Part shown: positions 1-9,290 of the stretch, in pieces
Numbering within the stretch: the stretch's first letter is position 1
Layout: each line of letters opens with the position of its first letter
Origin: Pseudomonas hamedanensis
GTDB lineage: Bacteria; Pseudomonadota; Gammaproteobacteria; Pseudomonadales; Pseudomonadaceae
Reading direction: 5' to 3'
Length of the DNA stretch: 64,000 bases
Assembly (NCBI RefSeq): GCF_014268595.2
Contig: NZ_CP077091.1
Location: 2,440,501 to 2,504,500, forward strand
Made by a program: the position numbers and the translations under genes
The notes under the pieces: model-generated
Seen by the model: the letters and a program-made list of their open reading frames with translations, nothing else
Database searches by the model: none
Told to the model about the DNA's origin: nothing

Positions 1-854
1 CCCAGGCCGCCGAGGCCCTGCATCGTTCGCAGTCGTCGGTGAGCTACACCGTGGCGCGCATGCAGGACCAGCTCGGCGTGCCGCTGCTGCGCATCGACGG
101 GCGCAAAGCCGTGCTCACCGAAGCCGGCGGCGTGCTGCTTCGGCGCTCGCGCCAACTGGTGAAACAGGCCAGCCAACTGGAGGACCTCGCCCATCACATG
201 GAGCAAGGCTGGGAAGCGGAAGTGCGACTGGTGGTCGATGCGGCCTATCCGAGCGCCCGCCTCGTCCGCGCGCTGACCGCGTTTATGCCGCAAAGCCGTG
301 GCTGCCGCGTGCGTCTGCGCGAAGAAGTCCTGTCGGGCGTGGAGGAAGTATTGCTCGAAGGCGTCGCCGATCTGGCGATCACCGGGCTGAGCATTCCCGG
401 TTATCTCGGCGCCGAGTTGTGCGATGTCGAATTCATCGCCGTCGCCCACCCGGAACACTCACTGCACCGGCTCAACCGCGAGCTGAGCTTCCAGGACCTG
501 GAAAACCAGATGCAAGTGGTGATTCGCGACTCCGGCCGCCAGCAGCCACGGGACGTCGGCTGGCTCGGCGCGGAGCAGCGCTGGACGGTCGGCAGCCTGG
601 CCACGGCGGCCACCTTCGTCAGCAACGGCCTGGGCTTCGCCTGGCTGCCGCGCCACATGATCGAACGGGAATTGAAAGAAGGTTCGCTCAAGCTGCTACC
701 GTTGGATCAGGGTCGCAGCCGCAACTCCAACTTCTACCTGTACACGAACAAGGAAAAACCCCTGGGCCCGGCCACGCAAATCCTCATCGAGTTGTTGCGC
801 ACCTTCGACACCTTGCCGCTGGACGCACCGTTCGCCGCCCCCGAACAAGCCTGA
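1..854 (+). CDS. LysR-family transcriptional regulator (5' end outside window)
   Basis: The open frame is already running at base 3, so the true start lies upstream of the window. The first visible residues (QAAEALHRSQSSVSYTV) are the second half of a LysR winged helix-turn-helix, followed by the usual linker helix. The remaining ~220 residues fit the periplasmic-binding-like effector domain, with the typical late motif GLGFAWLPRHMI. Most of a ~300-residue regulator is present. The stop lies 14 bases before the start of a co-directional alpha/beta hydrolase, so the two may be co-transcribed. The ligand cannot be inferred. Confidence 0.9.
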   Translation, partial: QAAEALHRSQSSVSYTVARMQDQLGVPLLRIDGRKAVLTEAGGVLLRRSRQLVKQASQLEDLAHHMEQGWEAEVRLVVDAAYPSARLVRALTAFMPQSRGCRVRLREEVLSGVEEVLLEGVADLAITGLSIPGYLGAELCDVEFIAVAHPEHSLHRLNRELSFQDLENQMQVVIRDSGRQQPRDVGWLGAEQRWTVGSLATAATFVSNGLGFAWLPRHMIERELKEGSLKLLPLDQGRSRNSNFYLYTNKEKPLGPATQILIELLRTFDTLPLDAPFAAPEQA

Positions 855-868
855 CACGGAGTTCACCG

Positions 869-1672
869 ATGGCGTATTTCGAGCACGAAGGTTGCAACCT
901 GCACTACGAGGCATATGGCCACGGTGCGCCGTTGCTGCTGGTTCACGGGCTCGGCTCGAGCACGCTGGACTGGGAGATGCAGATCCCGGCGCTGGCCGCG
1001 CACTACCGGGTGATCGTCGCGGACATTCGCGGCCACGGGCGTTCGGACAAACCGCGCGAACGCTACAGCATCGCCGGTTTCAGCGCTGACCTGGTGGCTC
1101 TGGCCGAACACCTGAAGCTCGGCCCGGTGCATTACGTCGGGCTGTCGATGGGCGGCATGATCGGCTTTCAACTGGCCGTCGATCAGCCGCAACTTCTCAA
1201 GAGCCTGACCATCGTCAACAGCGCGCCACAAGTCAAAGTGCGCACTCGCGACGATTACTGGCAGTGGTTCAAGCGCTGGAGCCTGATGCGCCTGCTCAGC
1301 CTGGAAACCATCGGCAAGGCCCTCGGCAGCAAACTTTTTCCAAAACCGGAACAAGCCGATCTGCGCCGTAAAATGGCTGAACGCTGGGCAAAAAACGACA
1401 AACGTGCTTATCTCGCCAGCTTCGATGCGATTGTTGGCTGGGGCGTTCAGGAACGACTTTCCCGGGTGTCCTGTCCAACGCTCGTCATCAGCGCCGACCG
1501 TGACTACACACCGGTGGCATTGAAAGAAACCTATGTGAAACTATTGCCGAATGCGCGGCTGGCGGTGATTGCCGATTCGCGCCACGTCACTCCGCTCGAT
1601 CAACCCGAACGTTTCAATCAAACGCTGCTGGAATTTCTACAGGCAGCCGACCTTCAATCTCAGGATCACTGA
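869..1672 (+). CDS. alpha/beta-hydrolase fold protein
   Basis: A 267-residue cytoplasmic hydrolase of the alpha/beta fold. Visible are the oxyanion-loop motif HGLGSS near residue 26, the nucleophile elbow GLSMGG with Ser93, an acid candidate in SADRDYTP, and a late His in DSRHVTP, in the order of a Ser-Asp-His triad. The ATG at 869 is chosen because it begins the conserved N-terminal strand and follows a purine-rich ACACGGAG stretch; a longer frame upstream overlaps the LysR gene. Related proteins include 3-oxoadipate enol-lactonases and esterases, but no catechol-pathway genes are nearby, so the substrate is left open. Confidence 0.88.
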   Translation: MAYFEHEGCNLHYEAYGHGAPLLLVHGLGSSTLDWEMQIPALAAHYRVIVADIRGHGRSDKPRERYSIAGFSADLVALAEHLKLGPVHYVGLSMGGMIGFQLAVDQPQLLKSLTIVNSAPQVKVRTRDDYWQWFKRWSLMRLLSLETIGKALGSKLFPKPEQADLRRKMAERWAKNDKRAYLASFDAIVGWGVQERLSRVSCPTLVISADRDYTPVALKETYVKLLPNARLAVIADSRHVTPLDQPERFNQTLLEFLQAADLQSQDH

Positions 1673-1675
1673 CCC

Positions 1676-2239
1676 ATGCTGAAAAAACTCGCCCTCGCCG
1701 CTGGTACCGTGCTGTTCGCCGCCAACCTGATGGCTGCCACGCCGGCCAAAGCACCCCACGTGCTGCTGGACACGACCAACGGCCAGATCGAAATCGAACT
1801 GGACCCGGTCAAGGCACCGATCAGTACCAAGAACTTTCTTGAGTACGTCGACAGCGGTTTCTACAACAACACCATTTTCCATCGTGTGATCCCGGGCTTC
1901 ATGGCCCAGGGCGGCGGTTTCACTCAGCAGATGCAACAGAAAGACACCAAGGCGCCGATCAAGAACGAAGCCAGCAATGGCCTGCACAACGTTCGCGGCA
2001 CCCTGTCGATGGCGCGCACCTCCAACCCTGACTCGGCCACCAGCCAGTTCTTCATCAACGTTGCCGACAACGCCTTCCTCGACCCGGGCCGTGACGCCGG
2101 TTACGCGGTGTTTGCGAAAGTGGTCAAGGGCATGGACGTCGTAGACGTCATCGTCAACTCGCAGACCACCACCAAAAGCGGCATGCAAAACGTGCCGGTC
2201 GACCCTGTGATCATCAAGTCGGCCAAGCGCATCGACTGA
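1676..2239 (+). CDS. periplasmic peptidyl-prolyl cis-trans isomerase (cyclophilin, PpiA type)
   Basis: A 187-residue cyclophilin with a signal peptide (Lys-Lys, hydrophobic core, Ala-rich cleavage region ending near residue 21), so it should act in the periplasm on proline bonds of envelope proteins. Cyclophilin landmarks are present: [28 protein letters not shown] with the catalytic-region Arg, then [18 protein letters not shown] and [15 protein letters not shown]. It starts 3 bases after the hydrolase stop, suggesting co-transcription. The length is normal for PpiA. An inverted repeat follows 17 bases after the stop. Confidence 0.92.
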   Translation: MLKKLALAAGTVLFAANLMAATPAKAPHVLLDTTNGQIEIELDPVKAPISTKNFLEYVDSGFYNNTIFHRVIPGFMAQGGGFTQQMQQKDTKAPIKNEASNGLHNVRGTLSMARTSNPDSATSQFFINVADNAFLDPGRDAGYAVFAKVVKGMDVVDVIVNSQTTTKSGMQNVPVDPVIIKSAKRID

Positions 2240-2256
2240 GTTTCGCCGGGCATATC

Positions 2257-2286
2257 GAGCGGCGCCGGGCTGAGCCTGCGCCGCTC
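2257..2286 (+). other. 9-bp perfect inverted repeat after ppiA
   Basis: GAGCGGCGC is repeated in inverse after a 12-base loop. There is no T-run, so it is at best a weak or Rho-assisted terminator or an mRNA-stabilising hairpin between the cyclophilin and the ABC exporter. Confidence 0.45.
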
Positions 2287-2327
2287 GCACTGATAAAAGG
2301 AGAGCCCGGATTCCGGGCGGTTATCTG

Positions 2328-4160
2328 ATGCTCTATCGCCGTTTCGAACAACTGATCGATATCTTCCGCGACGCCCCGACGGCGTCCCCGCCGGACCGCG
2401 TCTGGCCCTTCTACATCTATTACCTGAAGCAGGTCTGGCCGAGCTTCGCCGCCCTGCTCGTCATCGGCCTGTTTGCCTCGCTGATCGAGGTGGCGCTGTT
2501 CAGTTACCTGAGCCGCATCATCGATCTGGCCCAAGGCACGCCTAACCCGAATTTCTTCAGTGACCACGCTCTCGAGTTGACGTGGATGCTGGTGGTCGCG
2601 CTGGTGTTGCGACCGATCTTTTTCGCCCTGCACGACCTGCTGGTGCATCAGACCCTGAGTCCCGGCATGACCAGCATGATCCGCTGGCAGAACCACAGCT
2701 ATGTGCTCAAGCAGAGTCTGAACTTCTTCCAGAATGACTTCGCCGGGCGCATCGCACAGCGCATCATGCAGACCGGCAACTCGCTGCGCGATTCTGCCGT
2801 ACAAGCGGTCGACGCGCTGTGGCACGTGGTGATCTACGCAATCAGTTCGCTGGTGCTGTTCGCCGAGGCGGACTGGCGGCTGATGATTCCGTTGCTGACG
2901 TGGATCGTCGCCTACATCGGCGCGCTGTACTACTTCGTTCCCCGCGTGAAAGACCGTTCGGTGGAAGCCTCCGACGCGCGCTCGAAACTGATGGGGCGCA
3001 TCGTCGACGGCTACACCAACATTGCCACGCTAAAGCTGTTCGCCCACACCAACTTCGAACAGCACTACGCGAAAGAAGCCATCGAAGAACAGACCGTCAA
3101 GGCGCAGATGGCCGGACGCGTGGTCACCAGTATGGACGTGGCAATCACTGCCATGAACGGCTTGCTGATCGTCGGCACCACCGCGCTGGCTTTGTGGCTG
3201 TGGACACAATCGCTGATCACCGTCGGCGCGATTGCCCTGGCCACCGGCCTGGTGATTCGCATCGTCAATATGTCCGGCTGGATCATGTGGGTGGTCACCG
3301 GCATTTTCGAGAACATCGGCATGGTTCAGGACGGTCTGCGCACCATCTCGCAACCGGTCAGCGTCACCGACCGCGAGCAGGCCAAACCGCTGGACGTGGC
3401 CCGTGGCGAAGTGCGTTTCGAGCAGGTGGATTTTCACTACGGCAAGCAGAAGGGCATCATCGGCGACCTCAACCTGACCATCAAACCGGGCGAGAAAATC
3501 GGCTTGATCGGGCCGTCCGGCGCCGGCAAGTCGACCCTGGTCAACCTGTTGCTGCGCCTGTACGACGTCGAGGGTGGGCGCATCCTGATCGACGGGCAGA
3601 ACATCGCCGAAGTCGGCCAGGAGAGCCTGCGTGCGCGGATCGGCATGATCACTCAAGACACCTCGCTGCTGCACCGCTCGATCCGCGACAACTTGCTTTA
3701 CGGCAAACCGGATGCGACCGATGCCGAGTTGTGGGATGCGGTGCACAAGGCTCGCGCCGATGAGTTCATTCCTTTGCTGTCCGACGCTGAAGGCCGCACC
3801 GGTTTCGATGCGCATGTCGGCGAGCGCGGGGTGAAACTGTCCGGCGGTCAGCGCCAGCGCATCGCGATTGCGCGGGTGTTGCTCAAGGACGCGCCGATCC
3901 TGATCATGGACGAAGCCACCTCGGCGCTGGACTCGGAAGTCGAAGCGGCGATTCAGGAAAGCCTCGAGACTTTGATGCAGGGCAAAACCGTGATCGCGAT
4001 TGCCCACCGCCTCTCGACCATCGCACGCATGGACCGGCTGGTGGTGCTGGAGAACGGCAAGATCGCCGAGAGCGGCACCCATGCCGAGCTGCTCGCGCAT
4101 CGAGGCTTGTACGCGCGGTTGTGGGCGCACCAGACCGGAGGCTTTGTCGGCATCGATTGA
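2328..4160 (+). CDS. ABC exporter, fused transmembrane and ATP-binding domains
   Basis: A 610-residue half-transporter of the MsbA/multidrug type. Residues ~25-330 contain about six hydrophobic helices; the remainder is a nucleotide-binding domain with Walker A (GPSGAGKST), signature LSGGQRQRIAIARVLL, Walker B (ILIMDEATSALD) and H-loop (AHRLSTI). All catalytic elements look intact, so a homodimer should pump a substrate out of the cytoplasm. No partner gene or periplasmic adaptor is adjacent, and the substrate cannot be predicted. It ends just before a REP doublet, convergent with the FemAB-like gene. Confidence 0.93.
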   Translation: MLYRRFEQLIDIFRDAPTASPPDRVWPFYIYYLKQVWPSFAALLVIGLFASLIEVALFSYLSRIIDLAQGTPNPNFFSDHALELTWMLVVALVLRPIFFALHDLLVHQTLSPGMTSMIRWQNHSYVLKQSLNFFQNDFAGRIAQRIMQTGNSLRDSAVQAVDALWHVVIYAISSLVLFAEADWRLMIPLLTWIVAYIGALYYFVPRVKDRSVEASDARSKLMGRIVDGYTNIATLKLFAHTNFEQHYAKEAIEEQTVKAQMAGRVVTSMDVAITAMNGLLIVGTTALALWLWTQSLITVGAIALATGLVIRIVNMSGWIMWVVTGIFENIGMVQDGLRTISQPVSVTDREQAKPLDVARGEVRFEQVDFHYGKQKGIIGDLNLTIKPGEKIGLIGPSGAGKSTLVNLLLRLYDVEGGRILIDGQNIAEVGQESLRARIGMITQDTSLLHRSIRDNLLYGKPDATDAELWDAVHKARADEFIPLLSDAEGRTGFDAHVGERGVKLSGGQRQRIAIARVLLKDAPILIMDEATSALDSEVEAAIQESLETLMQGKTVIAIAHRLSTIARMDRLVVLENGKIAESGTHAELLAHRGLYARLWAHQTGGFVGID

Positions 4161-4183
4161 GATTGCCGATCACCGCCCCCCCC

Positions 4184-4272
4184 TGTAGGAGTGAGCCTGC
4201 TCGCGATAGCGGAGTGTCAGCACCAATAATATTGACAGACACACCGCTATCGCGAGCAGGCTCACTCCTACA
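4184..4272. repeat. REP doublet (REPIN), family A
   Basis: Two inverted copies of a palindromic unit with core GAGCCTGCTCGCGATAGCG, separated by ~16 bases, begin and end with TGTAGGAGT/ACTCCTACA. They lie between the convergent stops of the ABC exporter and the FemAB-like gene. The same unit recurs at 16685, 33592, 35701, 36812 and 42759. Confidence 0.9.
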
Positions 4273-4278
4273 AGGGAT

Positions 4279-5403
4279 CTAGGTTTGGCGATAGGGCAAC
4301 GCCGTTCTCGCCTCTTCGGCATACGCCAGGACCCCGACGCGCTCTTGCTGAAGAAAATCTTTTACCGCCGCTTTCAATCCCGGATGGCGCAGGTAATGCC
4401 AGGAATGGGTGATCACCGGTTCAAAACCACGAATCAACTTGTGCTCGCCTTGAGCGCCGGCATCGAAGCGCTGGATGCCATGGGCAATCGCATAATCCAT
4501 GCCCTGATAAAAACACGTCTCGAAATGCAGCCGATCAAACTCGGCCAGGCAGCCCCAGTAGCGCCCGTAAAAACTATCGCCACCGACCAGGCTGAAGGCC
4601 ATTGCGACCGGCCTTGAGCCCTGCTTCGCCAGCACCACGCGAATCGCTTCGGGCATGCGCTCGGCCAGCAGGCTGAAGAATTCGCGGGTCAGATACGGCG
4701 CCTGCCGTCGCACCGCATAGGTGTTGGCATAACAGGCGTAGACAAAATCCCACTGCGCCTCGTCCAACTCGCGACCTTCCAGCCATTCAAACTCAAAGCC
4801 CTGCCCCGCCACCTGCTCGCGCTCCTTGCGCATCTGTTTGCGCTTGCGTGAGCTGAGGGCGTCGAGGAAATCCTGAAAGTCGCGGTAATCACGATTCTGC
4901 CAGTGATACTGGCAACCGATGCGCTGCAACCAGCCCGGCTGCTCAGCCATCGCCGCGTCAGTAAACGGATCGGTGAAATTGATGTGCGCACTGGAAAGCT
5001 CTTCGATCTGCAGATACCCCGGCAGGCTCTTCAGTAGCTCGAAACCATCCTCGACTGTTGCCGCCAGCAAGCGCGGGCCGCTGACCGGACTGAACGGCAC
5101 GGCAGTCAACAGTTTGGGGTAGTAATCGATGCCGGCCCGCGCGCAGGCGTCGGCCCAGCCATGATCGAACACGTACTCGCCGTAGGAATGCCACTTGCGG
5201 TAACTGGGCAGCGCGGCGATCAGTCGATCACCTTCGATATGCAGCAAATGCTCCGGCTGCCAGCCCGAATGTGGGCCGACACTGCCACTGTCTTCCAGCG
5301 CACTCAGAAAAGCGTGACGCAGGAACGGCTGGTTATCCGGTACCAGCGCATCCCAGCTTGCCGGGGTGATTTCTGACAGGTTTTGCAGGCGTTGCAACGG
5401 CAT
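4279..5403 (-). CDS. FemAB-like/GNAT-fold protein (DUF482 family)
   Basis: A 374-residue cytoplasmic protein resembling the COG3146 (DUF482, 'peptidogalycan biosynthesis/recognition') family, whose C-terminal half has a GNAT-like acyl-transfer fold. Recognisable stretches are LSSRKRKQMRKERE, the aromatic FYGRYWGC and GAQGEHKLIRGFEP. The ATG at 5403 is chosen because it has a GGAG nine bases upstream and begins the conserved region; a TTG-initiated extension to 5475 is possible. The biochemical activity of the family is not established to my knowledge. It is a single gene, with its 3' end against a REP doublet. Confidence 0.8.
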   Translation of the reverse strand: MPLQRLQNLSEITPASWDALVPDNQPFLRHAFLSALEDSGSVGPHSGWQPEHLLHIEGDRLIAALPSYRKWHSYGEYVFDHGWADACARAGIDYYPKLLTAVPFSPVSGPRLLAATVEDGFELLKSLPGYLQIEELSSAHINFTDPFTDAAMAEQPGWLQRIGCQYHWQNRDYRDFQDFLDALSSRKRKQMRKEREQVAGQGFEFEWLEGRELDEAQWDFVYACYANTYAVRRQAPYLTREFFSLLAERMPEAIRVVLAKQGSRPVAMAFSLVGGDSFYGRYWGCLAEFDRLHFETCFYQGMDYAIAHGIQRFDAGAQGEHKLIRGFEPVITHSWHYLRHPGLKAAVKDFLQQERVGVLAYAEEARTALPYRQT

Positions 5404-5683
5404 CCACTGGCACTCCACAGCTTGGCGACAAAGCCCGGCGAGTATCGCTGATCGCGAGCCGTTGCACACGCTCAATCGGCCGACAGCGCTCTAACTCAAT
5501 AGTTCACGCCCGACCTGCATCGTCATCAACCTGCCATCACTGTGCCACCGCTCTGTCATAAACGATCGCGATACTGGCGCCTGTTTTTAGAGCGCCGGGT
5601 TCTAGCCCGGACACAGTTTTCCGACCTCGTGTCGGTTGTGCCCAGGATGGTTCAGCCATCCCCTTTCATCTTTGGAGATTGCT

Positions 5684-7006
5684 ATGCGTCTTGCTTCCAC
5701 CAAAACTGCGGCGGCCCTGTGCGGCGGCTTGTTGCTGGCCATGAGCGTTCCGGCCAGTGCTGCAGTCGACGCCAAACTGCTCGACATGCTCAAAGCCAAC
5801 GGGTCGATTTCCCAGGCGCAGTACATCGAGCTGCAAACAGAACTGGCCAAGGATCAGAAGGCTCAGCAGATCGCCCGGCAGGCGCAGCAGGAAACCAACG
5901 AGCAAGTGGCGGCGGTCGCGAAAAAGACCAACGAACAGAGCGCGTTCGACCAGAAACTGGCTTGGGCGGCCAAGACTCAGTTCAAGGGCGACGTGCGTAT
6001 CCGTCAGGAAACCATCAAGATCGACGGCGAGCCGAACAACGGCGGCCGCGACAAGGACCGTCAGCGCATCCGTGCACGTCTGGGCGCTTACACCGAGATC
6101 AACCCGCAAGTCGACACCGGCATCCGTATCGCCACCGGCGGCGGCGACGATGCCCGTTCGACCAACCAGGACCAGGACAACTACTTCGACAAGAAGCAGA
6201 TCTGGCTCGACCTCGGTTACATCGACTACCACCCGGATCAAATCAAGAACCTGCACGTCATCGGCGGCAAGATGCTGCAACCGTGGGTCAGCATGGGCGA
6301 CGTGATCTGGGACAGCGACATCAACCCGGAAGGTCTGGCCGTTACCTACAAATATCCACTGGGCAGCAGCGCCGAACTGTTCGGCAGCCTGGGTAACTAC
6401 AACCTCAAGGACAACGTTGACGGCGACGGCGTGCAATTCCGCCACGACCTGCGCCTGACCGCCGGCCAGTTGGGGAGCCGCTTCAACATCACCGACAACC
6501 TGAAACTGACTCTGGGCGGCAGCGTCTACGCCTACCAGAACGATGAAGACAGCCGCTGCACCGGCACCTCCACGCCGTGCGCCCTGGCGGTCAACGGCAA
6601 CTCGGCCAACAACGAATTCCGTCTGTATGAGGGGTTCAGCCAGGTCGACATCGGCGGTCTGCCGATGCCGCTGTCGTTCTACGGCCAGTACGTGAAGAAC
6701 AACGATGCCGTGACCGATCAGGACACTGCCTGGTTGCTCGGTGCCAAGTCGAAAGTCTTCGGTTTCAACCTCGACTACAACTATCGTGACGTGCAGCGCA
6801 ACGCCGTGGTCGGTGCCTTCACCGACTCCGACTTTGCCAACGGCACTACCGGCTCGCGCGGGCACAAGTTCAAGGTCGGTTACGACATCGACAAGAACTT
6901 CGCCGTCGGCGCCACGTACTTCCTGACCAAGGCTGATTTCGCCAGCCGTGGTCAGCGCGATGCCGATGCCAACACCTTGCAGTTGGATGCCGAAGCCAAG
7001 TTCTAA
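5684..7006 (+). CDS. putative outer-membrane porin with N-terminal coiled coil (Porin_5-like)
   Basis: A 440-residue outer-membrane beta-barrel. A signal peptide ends near AMSVPASA (residue ~24). Residues ~25-90 are a charged, Gln/Glu/Lys-rich coiled coil (LLDMLKANGSISQAQYIELQ), as in putative porins that trimerise through a periplasmic helix. The rest alternates aromatic and polar residues and closes with LQLDAEAKF, the C-terminal Phe expected for BAM recognition. The ATG at 5684 has TTTGGAGA just upstream. A short CCGGG/CCCGG hairpin (5595..5610) sits in the leader. Two Cys in the SRCTGTSTPCAL loop may form a disulphide. The substrate is unknown. Confidence 0.88.
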   Translation: MRLASTKTAAALCGGLLLAMSVPASAAVDAKLLDMLKANGSISQAQYIELQTELAKDQKAQQIARQAQQETNEQVAAVAKKTNEQSAFDQKLAWAAKTQFKGDVRIRQETIKIDGEPNNGGRDKDRQRIRARLGAYTEINPQVDTGIRIATGGGDDARSTNQDQDNYFDKKQIWLDLGYIDYHPDQIKNLHVIGGKMLQPWVSMGDVIWDSDINPEGLAVTYKYPLGSSAELFGSLGNYNLKDNVDGDGVQFRHDLRLTAGQLGSRFNITDNLKLTLGGSVYAYQNDEDSRCTGTSTPCALAVNGNSANNEFRLYEGFSQVDIGGLPMPLSFYGQYVKNNDAVTDQDTAWLLGAKSKVFGFNLDYNYRDVQRNAVVGAFTDSDFANGTTGSRGHKFKVGYDIDKNFAVGATYFLTKADFASRGQRDADANTLQLDAEAKF

Positions 7007-7083
7007 AAGAGTAATGGCCCGGTGCGGGCGGGACGATCCCCATCATCCGTTCGTTTCATCCGCACTTGGGTTATTCATTGATC

Positions 7084-7185
7084 TGTGGCGAGGGAGCTGG
7101 CTCCCGCTGGACTGCGAAGCGGCCCTCTGCTTTTGTAAAGCGGGGGCCGCTTCGCGACCCAGCGGGAGCAAGCTCCCTCGCCACA
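7084..7185. repeat. REP doublet, variant of family B
   Basis: Two long imperfect inverted arms begin TGTGGCGAGGGAGC and end GCTCCCTCGCCACA, with an inner GCGAAGCGGCC/GGCCGCTTCGC palindrome. It is located between the convergent porin and anti-sigma genes. Confidence 0.85.
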
Positions 7186-7191
7186 TGTCCA

Positions 7192-7428
7192 TCAAGGACT
7201 GTTGTTGCGGCGCTGCTCGGCCAAGCGCTCGGCCAGCGCATCAACATTCTCGTCAGGTTGTTCCGGCATGGCTTTGAGCGTCGCCTGCATCAAGCGCATC
7301 TGCCGCATGAAACGCCGGCAGTTGGGGCAGAACAACAGGTGATGACGCACCATCAGCGTCTCACGAAAGCTCAGTTGGCCGTCGAGATAATCGCTGGATC
7401 GTGCCACTTGCTCCTTGCAGGTCAACAT
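7192..7428 (-). CDS. zinc-finger anti-sigma factor
   Basis: A 78-residue protein with the ZAS/zf-HC2 signature: a leading TCKE, then His and two Cys in HHLLFCPNC (HxxxCxxC). It has no obvious membrane helix, so it is a soluble anti-sigma factor expected to hold the adjacent ECF sigma factor inactive through a zinc-binding helical clasp. Its start overlaps the end of the sigma gene by 7 bases, indicating translational coupling and matched amounts. The inducing signal is not visible here. Confidence 0.88.
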   Translation of the reverse strand: MLTCKEQVARSSDYLDGQLSFRETLMVRHHLLFCPNCRRFMRQMRLMQATLKAMPEQPDENVDALAERLAEQRRNNSP

Positions 7429-8033
7429 TCTCCCGTCTCCTCAAAATGTTCCACGGTCGCAAAGACCTTCAAGCGCGCCCGGTGCAGCAGCACGCGGACA
7501 TTGGAGAGCGATATTTCCAGAAGATTACAGATTTCTTCCAGCTCCAGGCCCTGCCGTTCGCGCAACAGCAATACGCTGCTTTGTAACTCAGAGAGGCTCA
7601 GCAAGGTGTGCTCGAGGCATTCGCGCAGTTCATTTTCGGTCAGCAGCGCTTCGGGAGTGTCCTGATGCCAGGCGAAAGGCGCGACCAGCCAATGCCCGTC
7701 GCTTGAGGAGAAGCGTTCATCGCCAAGGGTGCCGTGCGGCGCCGGCAGATCGTCCATCAGCACTTCCCGGCGATTGAGCTTGTAGCGACTCTTGGCCGAG
7801 TTGGCGGTGATGGTCAGCAACCAGGTCTTGAGACTGGATCGGCCCTCGAAGCTACCCAAATGGCGCACCACCGACAGCCAGGCATCCTGCACTACTTCTT
7901 CGACATGACGCTGGCCGACAATCGCATAAGCCACCGCGCGCATGGCGCTTTGATAAGTCGTGACCAGTTCCTTGAACGCCTGTTGCTCCCCCGCCAGCAA
8001 GCGCGCGAGCAATTGGGTGTCGTCAGCCGCCAT
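7422..8033 (-). CDS. ECF-family RNA polymerase sigma factor
   Basis: A 203-residue group 4 sigma factor. Region 2 is visible at residues ~10-75 (AFKELVTTYQSAMRAVAYAIVG...VVQDAWLSVVRHLGSFEGRSSLKTWLLTI) and region 4 at ~135-195 (LSELQSSVLLLRERQGLELEEICNLLEISLSNVRVLLHRAR). The linker of ~55 residues is rather long. It is transcribed ahead of, and overlapping, its zinc-finger anti-sigma. The leader contains a perfect 9-bp hairpin. Autoregulation is usual for such pairs, but I did not identify a convincing cognate promoter. Confidence 0.92.
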   Translation of the reverse strand: MAADDTQLLARLLAGEQQAFKELVTTYQSAMRAVAYAIVGQRHVEEVVQDAWLSVVRHLGSFEGRSSLKTWLLTITANSAKSRYKLNRREVLMDDLPAPHGTLGDERFSSSDGHWLVAPFAWHQDTPEALLTENELRECLEHTLLSLSELQSSVLLLRERQGLELEEICNLLEISLSNVRVLLHRARLKVFATVEHFEETGEC

Positions 8034-8068
8034 CCATCAATCCCCTTGTCCGGACTTCGAAAATGAAC

Positions 8069-8090
8069 GCGGCAGGTATTCACCTGCCGC
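8069..8090 (-). promoter_or_regulatory. perfect 9-bp hairpin in the leader of the ECF sigma gene
   Basis: GCGGCAGGT pairs exactly with ACCTGCCGC across a 4-base loop, about 35 bases upstream of the sigma-factor start. TGTCCG words lie on both sides (8048 and 8092). It could be an operator or a leader RNA structure; there is no T-run for termination. Confidence 0.45.
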
Positions 8091-8168
8091 CATGTCCGAA
8101 AAATTACAGCGTTTCAGCCGCTTCGGATGTAGGAAAGGGCGACGCGATTAAGGGGAAATTAACCTGTT

Positions 8169-9290
8169 TCAGCGCTTGCGCAGAATCACGCTACCGATCG
8201 AGTAACCGGCACCGAACGAACTCAGCACCGCCAGCGAACCCGACGCCAGATCATCCTGGTTTTTGTGGAAGGCAATCACCGAGCCCGCCGAGCTGGTATT
8301 GGCGTAAGTATCGAGAATCACCGGTGCTTCTTCCTCGGTGGCTTCGCGCCCCAGCAGCTTGCGCACGATCAGGTGATTCATGCTCAGGTTGGCCTGGTGC
8401 AGCCAGAAGCGTTTCACATCGGCGACGTTGAGCTGGTTCTCTTGCAGGTGTGCACCGATCAGTTCGGCGACCATCGGGCAGACGTCCTTGAACACTTTGC
8501 GGCCTTCCTGCACGAACAGCTTGTCGGGGGCGCCGATGCCCTCCTCCGCAGCACGGTTGAGGAAACCGAAGTTGTTGCGGATGTTGTTGGAGAACTTGGT
8601 CAGCAGCTTGGTGCTGACCACGTCGAACTGATATTTCGACGTCGCCAGATCCGCGCGCTCGATGATCACCGCAGTCGCCGCGTCACCAAAGATGAAATGG
8701 CTGTCGCGGTCACGGAAGTTCAGGTGACCGGTGCAGACTTCCGGGTTGACCATCAGGATCGCCCGCGCCTGGCCCAGTTGCACGCTGTTGGCCGCGGCCT
8801 GAATGCCAAACGTGGCCGAAGAGCACGCCACGTTCATGTCGAAACCGAAGCCCTGAATGCCCAGCGCTTCCTGGACTTCGATGGCGATGGCTGGATAAGC
8901 GCGTTGCAGGTTGGAGCAGGCAACGATGACGCCGTCGATGTCAGCGGCGGTCTTGCCGGCACGTTGCAAGGCTTGCTCGGCAGCGCCGATGGCCATCTGG
9001 CACAGCACCGACCATTCGTCGTTGGAACGCTCCGGCAGGCGCGGGGCCATGCGTTGCGGATCAAGGATGCCGTCCTTGTCCATGACAAAGCGGCTCTTGA
9101 TGCCCGAAGCTTTTTCGATGAACGCGGCACTGGATTCGGTCAGGGCCTGGACTTCACCGCGAGCGATGGCCTCGGCGTTGTCCGCATTGAACTGCGCGAC
9201 ATAGGTATTGAAAGACTGCACCAGCTCTTCGTTGGAGATGCTGTTGGCCGGTGTGTACAGGCCGGTGCCGCTGATGACGACGTTATGCAT
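8169..9290 (-). CDS. beta-ketoacyl-ACP synthase III-like (FabH family)
   Basis: A 373-residue thiolase-fold condensing enzyme. The triad is intact: Cys156 in NVACSSATFG, His298 in WLHQANLS and Asn331 in TYANTSSAG. The protein is longer than E. coli FabH (317) because of an N-terminal insertion at ~25-85, matching the longer Pseudomonas FabH2-like proteins. It should condense an acyl-CoA with malonyl-ACP, or act on a related substrate. The ATG at 9290 is chosen because MHNVVISGTGLYTPAN is the conserved opening; frame upstream of it is not family-like. It stands alone on its strand with a REP doublet upstream. Confidence 0.88.
   Translation of the reverse strand: MHNVVISGTGLYTPANSISNEELVQSFNTYVAQFNADNAEAIARGEVQALTESSAAFIEKASGIKSRFVMDKDGILDPQRMAPRLPERSNDEWSVLCQMAIGAAEQALQRAGKTAADIDGVIVACSNLQRAYPAIAIEVQEALGIQGFGFDMNVACSSATFGIQAAANSVQLGQARAILMVNPEVCTGHLNFRDRDSHFIFGDAATAVIIERADLATSKYQFDVVSTKLLTKFSNNIRNNFGFLNRAAEEGIGAPDKLFVQEGRKVFKDVCPMVAELIGAHLQENQLNVADVKRFWLHQANLSMNHLIVRKLLGREATEEEAPVILDTYANTSSAGSVIAFHKNQDDLASGSLAVLSSFGAGYSIGSVILRKR

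Noticed and set aside
419..1672. 417-residue frame covering both the LysR end and the hydrolase
   Set aside because: The first 150 residues overlap LysR in another phase and are Pro/Arg-rich; the hydrolase has its own start at 869.
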